Positions 6,716 to 12,054 of a DNA stretch of 12,054 nt are shown here, piece after piece. The stretch covers positions 1-12,054 of the forward strand of contig JAOUNC010000038.1 in assembly GCA_029881175.1 (NCBI GenBank). The letters are read 5' to 3'. The stretch is from Nitrospirota bacterium. Lineage in GTDB: Bacteria > Nitrospirota > Nitrospiria > Nitrospirales > UBA8639. Position 1 is the stretch's first letter; the number at the start of each line of letters is the position of its first letter. The notes under the pieces are model-generated. The model made no database searches. It was not told the origin of the DNA and saw only the letters and a list, made by a program, of their open reading frames with translations. The position numbers and the translations under genes were made by a program.

Positions 6716-6820
6716 GTGAAGTTTACTCTGCGAACTGTCTTAAGGATCTATGGGGCATCAAAAGCTTATAAGACCCAGGTCGTCGTTTCTCCATCTAGTC
6801 ATTCCCAAGAATTCCTGTGA
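6716..6820 (+). CDS. Doubtful 34-residue ORF between GT2 and GT4
   Basis: The 102-bp gap is open in one frame from a GTG at 6716, with AAGG 6 nt upstream. It ends at a TGA (6818-6820) that overlaps the GTG start of the next gene as GTGA. The peptide is basic and unremarkable (begins VKFTLRTVLRIYG). The frame also continues upstream inside the GT2 gene. It could act as a coupling leader, but chance is the more likely explanation. Confidence 0.15.
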   Translation: MKFTLRTVLRIYGASKAYKTQVVVSPSSHSQEFL

Positions 6821-7917
6821 AGATTGTCATTTCAGCCTGGCATTTAAAAAATAGGAATGTGGGTATCGGGCGATACACCTATCATCTTATTGAAAGCCTT
6901 GGACGGGTTGATCGCATCAATCAATATGAAATCCTGATTCCCTTAGCCTCGCACGACTTTCAGCCGTGGCCGAACGTTCGGTATCATTTGATTCGTTTTC
7001 CTGTGTTTAAGCGGCGGGTCTGGGAACAACTGGCACCATTGATGGTGGGAAATTACGACATTCTTCATTTTCCCTATGATTCTTGTATTGGCATAAAACG
7101 GGGAAAATTTGTCGTCACATTTCATGATGCCAAGCCGTTGCTCTTTCCTCAAACGTCTCATCGCTGGAGTTGGAATCAATCACTCAAGAATATCCTTGCA
7201 CCTCGTCCTTTTCAGCAAATAGATCATGTGATCACGGTCTCTGAATGCTCGCGAAGAGATTTGATCGAACAGCTTGGTATTGCTAAAGATCGAATGACCG
7301 TGATTTACCAAGGCGTCGATTTGGAAAAATTTTCTCCCCTGACTGAATCGACGACTGAACGATTTGAATTTTTTCCGTATGTGCTCTGTGTGGCGGGAAC
7401 AGATCCCACAAAAAACGTCAAAAGTCTCATTGATGCTTTTTCCAGGCTTCCTGCGGAACTTCGAAGTCGGCAACACCTTGTGCTGGTCGGTGATGTACAC
7501 CGGAATACCGCGTTACAAGAATTAGTCAAGAAACACGGAATTGCCGAACAAACGGTATTTACAGGGAAAGTGCCTGATTCCCAATTGGTGGCTCTGTATC
7601 AACAGGCTTCAGTTTTTGTCTTTCCTTCATTCTATGAGGGATTTGGACTGCCAGTTTTAGAGGCGATGGCCTGTGGCTGCCCCGTGATCACGTCCAATAC
7701 ATCGTCTCTGCCAGAAGTTGTCGGGGAAGCTGGTATTCTTGTGAATCCTTACAATACGACGGAACTTGTCGAGGCGATGACCCAAGTATTGACTGATGCC
7801 TCCTTAGCCCAAGTTCTTCGAGCACGGGGAAGGGTTCAAGCCCAAAAGTTCTCCTGGGAGAAAACGGCAAGAGCCACGGCAGATTTGTATGAAAAAATAG
7901 GGCGTGGAGAAACGTGA
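6817..7917 (+). CDS. GT4 family glycosyltransferase (canonical EX7E)
   Basis: This 366-residue GT-B enzyme belongs to the mannosyltransferase-like GT4 group. The N-terminal domain has the [11 protein letters not shown] loop (14-24), the YDILHFPYD strand (80-88), [13 protein letters not shown] (99-111) and [13 protein letters not shown] (138-150). The interdomain segment is [13 protein letters not shown]. The donor domain has [15 protein letters not shown] and [22 protein letters not shown] (269-290), with both EX7E glutamates present (E274, E282), then [16 protein letters not shown] 6817 is chosen because translation from it gives the first beta strand [10 protein letters not shown] directly; its ribosome binding site is weak. 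It is clearly not a recent duplicate of the GT4 at 3950. Members often transfer mannose or other hexoses into LPS or exopolysaccharide, but the donor here is unknown. Confidence 0.87.
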   Translation: MKIVISAWHLKNRNVGIGRYTYHLIESLGRVDRINQYEILIPLASHDFQPWPNVRYHLIRFPVFKRRVWEQLAPLMVGNYDILHFPYDSCIGIKRGKFVVTFHDAKPLLFPQTSHRWSWNQSLKNILAPRPFQQIDHVITVSECSRRDLIEQLGIAKDRMTVIYQGVDLEKFSPLTESTTERFEFFPYVLCVAGTDPTKNVKSLIDAFSRLPAELRSRQHLVLVGDVHRNTALQELVKKHGIAEQTVFTGKVPDSQLVALYQQASVFVFPSFYEGFGLPVLEAMACGCPVITSNTSSLPEVVGEAGILVNPYNTTELVEAMTQVLTDASLAQVLRARGRVQAQKFSWEKTARATADLYEKIGRGET

Positions 7918-8000
7918 GTTGGATAAATCGATGAGATTTCTTTTTTTGAAAAGACGTTGTGGCCAGAACGCGAAATGAAGTCGCAATTAAATTGTGTGGG

Positions 8001-9071
8001 ATGGTAAACACTTTCTCGCCACGCATATTGGTGATCGCGATTCGTGCGATTGGCGATATTGTCCTGATCACCCCTCTTGTTTCGCTCCTGAAGAAGCACT
8101 ATCCCTCGGGTTATTTGGCTGTGTTAGCTGATGGCTCGACTGTGGAAGCATTAAAACATAATCCCCATATTGATCAAATCATTCCCATTAACCGAGTGCA
8201 GTCAAAGCAACAGAGCTGGTTGAAGCAGGGAGCCCGATGGCTTAATCTTGTTGCGGATTTACGGAATGAACGGTTTGAGGTGGTGGTTGATGTCTTTAGT
8301 GGATCGAGAAGCGCGATCCTCACCTACCTCTCAGGGGCCACAGATCGATATGGGGAAGATTTTCGGATTCATGGACGTGGGTATCTCTATAATCATCCCA
8401 TCAAGATCTGTCGAGATGGTAGACATCTCATTGAGCAAAAAATGGATTTGATTCAGCCATTCATTGGCCAAGTAGAGCTTCGGGATGCCGTATTAGAACT
8501 ATATCTGACTGATCAAGAGCGATCTCAAGGCCAAAAAATTTTGAGTGGCATTGGGAACGAGACTAAAAAGCGAATTGGGTTGATTCCCAGTGCCGGATCG
8601 AAGTGGCGTATTTGGCCATCCGAACGGTTTGCGGAACTTGGAGATGCTCTTGGTGAAATCTATGGAGCAGAAATTATTCTGTTAGGGGGCGGAGACGATG
8701 TTTCGATTTGTCAGCAAATTGGTGCTCTCATGCGTACCAAGCCCTTAGATTTATCGGGAAAAATAACCTTGCGAGAATTGATGGCAGTGTTGGCGAAGCT
8801 GGATTTGGTGATTGCCAATGTAACCGGCCCCATGCATCTGGCTGTCGCGGTCTCTCAACCCAAAGTGATTGGTTTATATGGAGCGGCGGATACTGTGCAA
8901 TATGCTCCATGGGGAGCACAGGGGATCATGCTCACCAAAGGCACGCCACAAGATGCCTATTGGGACAAGGTCGACTATCAAAAGGATTATGATATGTTGT
9001 GCCAAATTACGGTGGCTGATGTGTTGCATAAGGTGAAGTCTGTAATGTCTGATTGGCGCATCTGTCCGTGA
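8001..9071 (+). CDS. GT9 glycosyltransferase (heptosyltransferase-like) with altered donor motif
   Basis: The product (356 residues from ATG 8001) is a GT9 family member. RILVIAIRAIGDIVLITPL carries the conserved Asp (D19), IPSAGSKWRIWP (195-206) is the donor-domain entry, and SGKITLRELMAVLAKLDLVI is typical. Two features set it apart. The usual NDTGP/NDSGP motif reads NVTGPMHLA, so the conserved Asp is Val274. The C-terminal four-cysteine motif of the other three GT9 proteins in this window is absent. This argues against a plain heptosyltransferase I or II role and suggests a different donor or acceptor, or reduced activity. An in-frame GTG at 7959 would add 14 residues (MARTRNEVAIKLCG). I prefer 8001 because it is ATG and places the first strand at the usual distance, but neither has a convincing ribosome binding site. 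Confidence 0.83.
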   Translation: MVNTFSPRILVIAIRAIGDIVLITPLVSLLKKHYPSGYLAVLADGSTVEALKHNPHIDQIIPINRVQSKQQSWLKQGARWLNLVADLRNERFEVVVDVFSGSRSAILTYLSGATDRYGEDFRIHGRGYLYNHPIKICRDGRHLIEQKMDLIQPFIGQVELRDAVLELYLTDQERSQGQKILSGIGNETKKRIGLIPSAGSKWRIWPSERFAELGDALGEIYGAEIILLGGGDDVSICQQIGALMRTKPLDLSGKITLRELMAVLAKLDLVIANVTGPMHLAVAVSQPKVIGLYGAADTVQYAPWGAQGIMLTKGTPQDAYWDKVDYQKDYDMLCQITVADVLHKVKSVMSDWRICP

Positions 9072-9134
9072 TTGAATGGGTAAGGTACGGAACATTTTGA
9101 TTTAAAGATATGCAGAGTCCTGTGGGGTAAAAGA

Positions 9135-9452
9135 ATGTGGTGGCTGAAGTCTTGGCCCTGTTGGATTTTGATCGTCGTTATTTGTGCGACCTGGGTTCTT
9201 CCAGAAATTCCCTATTATCAAGATTGGATGCCCTATGGGTATGAGTTAGGTGGAATAGCGCTCGTGGTTATGTACCTCTCTTTTGGTTGTTGGAGCCTTG
9301 GGTTGTATGGCCTTGTGATGGGAGGATTGAGCTGGAAATCGGATTCCCTAAAGAGCCGACTGGTTTTCAAGCTCGGATTGGCTGCACTCAGTCTGGCAAT
9401 AGGATTAGTGGTGTGCTATTTGAAATTAATGCATCTCACGCTTAGCGTATAA
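9135..9452 (+). CDS. Small integral membrane protein, unrecognised
   Basis: The 105-residue product is strongly hydrophobic, with three likely membrane spans at about 7-23, 38-62 and 78-98. An aromatic-rich loop (LPEIPYYQDWMPYGYE, 22-37) follows the first span and a basic SWKSDSLKSRL loop (66-76) precedes the last. The basic loop suggests that segment is cytoplasmic. I recognise no family. ATG 9135 lies 63 bp after the GT9 stop, with GGGG about 8 nt upstream. The next gene starts only 12 bp downstream, and the two membrane proteins are probably made together. The location suggests a role linked to the cell envelope, such as a partner of the following protein, but no function can be assigned. 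Confidence 0.65.
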   Translation: MWWLKSWPCWILIVVICATWVLPEIPYYQDWMPYGYELGGIALVVMYLSFGCWSLGLYGLVMGGLSWKSDSLKSRLVFKLGLAALSLAIGLVVCYLKLMHLTLSV

Positions 9453-9464
9453 AAGGGACGACAC

Positions 9465-10178
9465 ATGTTTGTCAGGCAATGGAGCTCTCGACCCCAATCA
9501 ATCAGCAAAACACATGATCCCATTGTTTTGTGTAGCAAGCATTTGGTTCAAGTAATGTTTTTTTGTATTGGGGTCACGGTATTGGCGAAATGGGGGACAG
9601 GTCTCCCAGGATGGCGAGATGTCATTGCTTCAGAGAACGGGCCGATTGAACGCATGAGTGCGGCCATTTGGTTTATGGGATTTACGTGGTGTGTCGCTGC
9701 CGCTCTTGCTCAACGGACGAGAACGGTTGAATGGTTGAGTGTCGCAATGGTTCTTCTCTTATTCGGCTTGCGAGAATTAGATGCCCATCGATGGAGTACT
9801 GGATGGAATTTGGATAAGTTGGCGAATTACTGGAATCCACAATTTCCTCTCCATGAACGCCTGTTGGTCATTGGGCTGATGGTGTTGCCATGTCTGATTG
9901 TTGGGGGGGGGCTCTGCCTTCGCTTGTGGAAGACGATAGGTCAGTCCTGGTTCACAGATGAATCCTGGTTGAGACATTTGATGGTGGGTGTGGCTATTTT
10001 GGTTTTTTGCGTCACTCTAGATAAAGTCGGCCCCTATGTTCTCCCCCTTTTTGTGCTTGGTGATTTTGGTCAGGTTGTTCTCATGGAAATTGAGGAATTT
10101 TTGGAATTAGTGCTGGCAGTATTTACTATTGCGTCTCTATGGCCGTACTTGCAGAAGGCATTCAATGGTGATGAATAA
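9465..10178 (+). CDS. Multi-pass membrane protein with conserved-looking charged motifs; contains a G9 tract
   Basis: The 237-residue product has about six hydrophobic segments (roughly 27-43, 65-82, 89-102, 132-154, 170-186 and 213-228). Charged or polar residues cluster at the membrane boundaries: ENGPIE (57-62), RELDAHR (103-109), LDK (185-187) and EIEEFLEL (208-215). The combination of E.GP.E, REhD.H and EE.hE resembles a poorly characterised family of bacterial inner-membrane proteins that I recall but cannot name, so I give no function. A GGGA ribosome binding site lies 6 nt before ATG 9465, and the preceding gene ends 12 bp upstream. Gly147-Gly149 are encoded by nine consecutive G residues (9903-9911). 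Gain or loss of one G would truncate the protein soon after residue 149 and remove the last two spans. Confidence 0.68.
   Translation: MFVRQWSSRPQSISKTHDPIVLCSKHLVQVMFFCIGVTVLAKWGTGLPGWRDVIASENGPIERMSAAIWFMGFTWCVAAALAQRTRTVEWLSVAMVLLLFGLRELDAHRWSTGWNLDKLANYWNPQFPLHERLLVIGLMVLPCLIVGGGLCLRLWKTIGQSWFTDESWLRHLMVGVAILVFCVTLDKVGPYVLPLFVLGDFGQVVLMEIEEFLELVLAVFTIASLWPYLQKAFNGDE
9903..9911 (+). repeat. Homopolymeric G9 tract inside a coding region
   Basis: Nine consecutive G residues form three Gly codons of the membrane-protein gene. It is the longest homopolymer I found in the window; others reach six G or seven A/T. One extra G brings a TGA about 20 codons later, and one fewer brings a TAG about a dozen codons later. 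Such tracts are known slippage sites in phase-variable surface-structure genes. Confidence 0.85.
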
Positions 10179-10192
10179 ATATTGGATGAATG

Positions 10193-10221
10193 GGTCTAGC
10201 TTTGCTATGGCCATTCTTTTT
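10193..10221 (+). terminator. Candidate Rho-independent terminator after the membrane-protein pair
   Basis: GGTCTAGC (10193-10200) pairs with GCTATGGCC (10204-10212) around a TTT loop, allowing one bulged T and one G-T pair. It is followed by ATTCTTTTTCCC. It lies 14 bp after the stop of the membrane-protein gene and would separate that transcript from the last GT9 gene. Stem strength is moderate. Confidence 0.5.
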
Positions 10222-10224
10222 CCC

Positions 10225-10256
10225 TTGTGTAGGGGATTTTTAGGAAATTTAAATTT
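10225..10256 (+). promoter_or_regulatory. Weak promoter-like region with AT palindrome before the last GT9
   Basis: TTGTGT (10225-10230) and TTAAAT (10249-10254) are separated by 18 bp. They match the -35 and -10 consensus at three and four of six positions. The -10 lies inside a perfect 12-bp palindrome, AAATTTAAATTT (10245-10256). A promoter here would fit with the terminator just upstream, but the match is poor. Confidence 0.25.
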
Positions 10257-10265
10257 CAGATATTC

Positions 10266-11309
10266 ATGAAAAGAATTTTACTTATTAAGTTGCGCTATCT
10301 GGGCGATGTGGTGTTGAGTACGCCTCTCCTTCCTTTGCTCCGGAAGCATTTTCAGGATGCCAACATTACCTTTCTGGTCAATCCAGGGACGGCGGGAGTG
10401 TTACAGGATAATCCCTATTTGGATGAGGTGTGGGTGATGCCTCGGGAATCATCATGGTGGCAACAACTCAAATTTATTGGTCGGTTGCGGGGGGCGCAAT
10501 TTGATGCGGTCGTGGATTTGACCGATGGTGATCGGTCGGCCTTTCTGTCATTTATGACTGGAGCTCCGACACGGATTGGTTATAACCGGGAGCATCGTTG
10601 GCGAGGGAAATTCTATACGTATGTTGTCCCCGCTTCATATGGTGCCATGCATATGGTGGACTATCATCAGCAGGCATTGGCGGGGTTGGGTATCAATGAG
10701 TCGGTTGGGAACCCTGAGGTATCTGTCAAATCTGGTGTGTTAGAAGGAATCGATGCGAAATGTGGAGAATTTCCTCTAAATGGGCAGCCGTTAGTCCTCT
10801 TGCATCCGACAGCCAGATACGTGTTTAAAGCCTGGCCATTAGAGCGTTTTGCCGCAGTGGCTGATTGGTTAAGTAGGCAGGGTATAGGCGTGGCGTTAAT
10901 TGGAAACCAACGAGAACGTTATATTGGTCAGCAAATTATGAATCTCGCTAAGCATAAGCCCCTAAACCTGATGGGCAAAACCCGTCTTTCTCAATTAATG
11001 GCTTTAATGAAGCGGAGTCTCTTGTTCATTGGAAATGACGGCGGCCCTATGCATATGGCGGCAGCGGTTGGGTGCCCCGTTTTAGGGTTGTTTGGTCCCA
11101 CAGATCCTGCAGTGTGGGGGCCAAGAGGGGAGAAGGTGCAGGTCATCTACAAGGGCTTAGATTGTGAAAAATGTTTTTACCCGGGCTGTTTTCGGGGCGA
11201 AGAGAGTTGTATGCGCCAAATTTCTGTAGAAGAAGTCTGCCAAGCCGCCCAGTCGATGCTGCCATCCCTCACAGATGCAGGAAGTGCGTGTGTGAGGAGT
11301 AAGGAGTAA
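10266..11309 (+). CDS. GT9 heptosyltransferase family protein
   Basis: The 347-residue product has the complete GT9 pattern. RILLIKLRYLGDVVLSTPLLPLL carries the conserved Asp14. LHPTARYVFKAWPLERFA begins the donor domain. GNDGGPMHMAAAV has D258, and LFGPTDPAVWGPRG follows. A four-cysteine motif is present at C300, C303, C308 and C315. It belongs with the WaaF/WaaC-like GT9 enzymes, probably adding a further heptose (heptosyltransferase III- or IV-like) or a related sugar to the core. ATG 10266 is chosen because the first strand starts at residue 3; no ribosome binding site is visible near it (AGGAA is 19 nt away), so a leaderless or weakly initiated mRNA is possible. The last codons (SKE-stop) are encoded by the heptamer repeat at 11295-11329. 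It may be transcribed separately from the upstream genes. Confidence 0.86.
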   Translation: MKRILLIKLRYLGDVVLSTPLLPLLRKHFQDANITFLVNPGTAGVLQDNPYLDEVWVMPRESSWWQQLKFIGRLRGAQFDAVVDLTDGDRSAFLSFMTGAPTRIGYNREHRWRGKFYTYVVPASYGAMHMVDYHQQALAGLGINESVGNPEVSVKSGVLEGIDAKCGEFPLNGQPLVLLHPTARYVFKAWPLERFAAVADWLSRQGIGVALIGNQRERYIGQQIMNLAKHKPLNLMGKTRLSQLMALMKRSLLFIGNDGGPMHMAAAVGCPVLGLFGPTDPAVWGPRGEKVQVIYKGLDCEKCFYPGCFRGEESCMRQISVEEVCQAAQSMLPSLTDAGSACVRSKE

Positions 11310-11329
11310 AAAGTAAGGAGTAAGGAGTG
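11295..11329 (+). repeat. Five tandem 7-bp units (AGGAGTA) across a stop codon
   Basis: The units are AGGAGTA, AGGAGTA, AAAAGTA, AGGAGTA and AGGAGTG, in direct tandem with no gaps. The TAA stop of the last GT9 gene (11307-11309) spans the second and third units, so unit gain or loss before it would alter the protein's C-terminus and frame. Partly complementary sequence (CTCCTCACTTACCCCTCAC) lies at 11353-11371 between the two convergent genes. Heptameric tandem repeats near genes are known from cyanobacteria (STRR elements) and other bacteria. Confidence 0.8.
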
Positions 11330-11375
11330 GAAGGAACGCCACAGACGGTTTTCTCCTCACTTACCCCTCACCGGT

Positions 11376-12054
11376 TCATGGAAAGACGGGGAGTGGCGAG
11401 TAGACGAGGGAATGTCCCACCAATTGTTCGAACCATTGTTCCGTTTCTTGATGAGAGAGCGGATGTTGGTTCAATCGTATCTCCAGTCGAAATTGTCCCT
11501 CTGAACCGACGAGCCCCACGATTGCGGCCGCATCAACGCCCTCTGGAATGAAGGCTGTGGTTTGAAATTCTGCCAAGCTGCCATAAATCCGACCTCGTGA
11601 ATGGAGCAACGAGAAAATCTCTGGTATTTCCTCTAATTGGCAGTGAAGTGAGGAGCGATACATCAATCGGGAGTCAGAGTGAAGCTGATTGAAATCGCGT
11701 AAGGCCTGAGCAGAAAACCCGGTAAGATAGACGCGGACTTGCTCGGCTGGATGTGAGAGCGTTTCCGTGAGTTGACTGGCGGATACGAGAAATTCAAATG
11801 GGTCAGGGGAATTCAATTCAAATTGACAGGGCCCGAAGGCATCAGGCCAGGAACAGAACAATGGCGTGTCGTGCTGTGACGTGTGAAGAGAAACCTTTTG
11901 ATTCTCGATAGTGACGTCAATTGGGAGATTCAGGATATCGATGGCGATTCGAAAAGCCTCCTGGCGGTCTTTCAGCCAAAATTGCTCACGAGGCTGTTCC
12001 ACAGATTCCCCAGGCGCGATGATCTCGGTGGTATGCACGCGCACACGAATAAAA
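11376..12054 (-). CDS. Hypothetical protein, probably 5'-truncated by the window edge
   Basis: On the minus strand the frame is open from the right edge to a TGA at 11376-11378. A GTG at 12044 could start a 222-residue protein, but no ribosome binding site precedes it and the frame stays open (FIR before it), so the true start may lie outside the window. The product is soluble-looking, with no membrane span or signal peptide visible. It is rich in Glu, Gln, His and Leu, with a mixed alpha/beta pattern. The second half (IYGSLAEFQTTAFIPEG, then a Leu-rich amphipathic end with HPLSHQETEQWFEQLVG) looks like a folded domain. I recognise no family or catalytic motif. It is convergent with the glycosyltransferase operon, 66 bp from the last GT9 stop, and is probably a separate transcription unit. 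Confidence 0.6.
   Translation of the reverse strand, partial: FIRVRVHTTEIIAPGESVEQPREQFWLKDRQEAFRIAIDILNLPIDVTIENQKVSLHTSQHDTPLFCSWPDAFGPCQFELNSPDPFEFLVSASQLTETLSHPAEQVRVYLTGFSAQALRDFNQLHSDSRLMYRSSLHCQLEEIPEIFSLLHSRGRIYGSLAEFQTTAFIPEGVDAAAIVGLVGSEGQFRLEIRLNQHPLSHQETEQWFEQLVGHSLVYSPLPVFP

Noticed and set aside
6593..6820. 75-codon forward ORF starting inside the second GT2
   Set aside because: Its first half lies within the GT2 conserved C-terminus. Only the part in the gap from 6716 could matter, and that is listed with low confidence.
7931..7978. 15-codon ORF between the second GT4 and third GT9, considered as a leader peptide
   Set aside because: It has no ribosome binding site, no regulatory-type codon run, and does not end near either candidate GT9 start.
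7688..8071. 127-codon antisense ORF across the GT4/GT9 junction
   Set aside because: It overlaps the conserved C-terminus of the GT4 and the N-terminal signature of the GT9 on the opposite strand, with no protein-like motifs.
1..12054. CRISPR arrays, insertion sequences, tRNA genes or defence genes
   Set aside because: I saw no spaced repeats, transposase frames, terminal inverted repeats with target duplications, or cloverleaf sequences. Gaps between genes are short and the content is a coherent glycan-assembly cluster.

Overview
This window is a lipopolysaccharide (LPS) core or surface-glycan assembly locus from a Gram-negative bacterium. Heptosyltransferases I and II and the heptose-bisphosphate phosphatase GmhB are clearly recognisable, and these make and attach L-glycero-D-manno-heptose of the LPS inner core. 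By eye the base composition is near 50% GC. ATG and GTG starts are used, and there are no introns, tRNAs or rRNAs. The gene content and order remind me of Nitrospirota (Nitrospira-like) genomes, but that is memory-based inference with low confidence.

Layout, left to right. Positions 1-69 hold the tail of an upstream reading frame. Then come waaF (101-1219) and gmhB (1216-1818), joined by a GTGA overlap. A 163-bp gap follows with a GC-rich dispersed-type repeat, a small hairpin and a 56-codon ORF that overlaps both neighbours by four bases. waaC (1982-3082) follows. Next is a set of glycosyltransferases with mostly short gaps: a GT2 of the WaaE/KdtX type (3113-3907), a GT4 (3950-5077), a divergent polysaccharide deacetylase (5135-5908), a second WaaE-type GT2 (5950-6714), a second GT4 (6817-7917) and a third GT9 (8001-9071). 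Two small integral-membrane protein genes (9135-9452 and 9465-10178) then interrupt the glycosyltransferase run. After a terminator-like hairpin, a fourth GT9 (10266-11309) ends inside a heptamer tandem repeat. An unrecognised gene runs convergently to the right edge (11376-12054, minus strand).

How the genes may work together: GmhB dephosphorylates the heptose 1,7-bisphosphate precursor. WaaC and WaaF add the first two heptoses to Kdo-lipid A. The two GT2, two GT4 and two extra GT9 enzymes would extend or branch the core. The deacetylase could remove an N- or O-acetyl group from one of these sugars. The role of the membrane pair is unknown.

The points most worth a second look are: (i) a run of nine G residues inside the larger membrane-protein gene, a possible phase-variation switch; (ii) loss of the conserved Asp of the NDTGP motif and of the four-cysteine motif in the third GT9; (iii) the divergent active site of the deacetylase; (iv) the unnamed membrane pair; and (v) the small ORF bridging gmhB and waaC.
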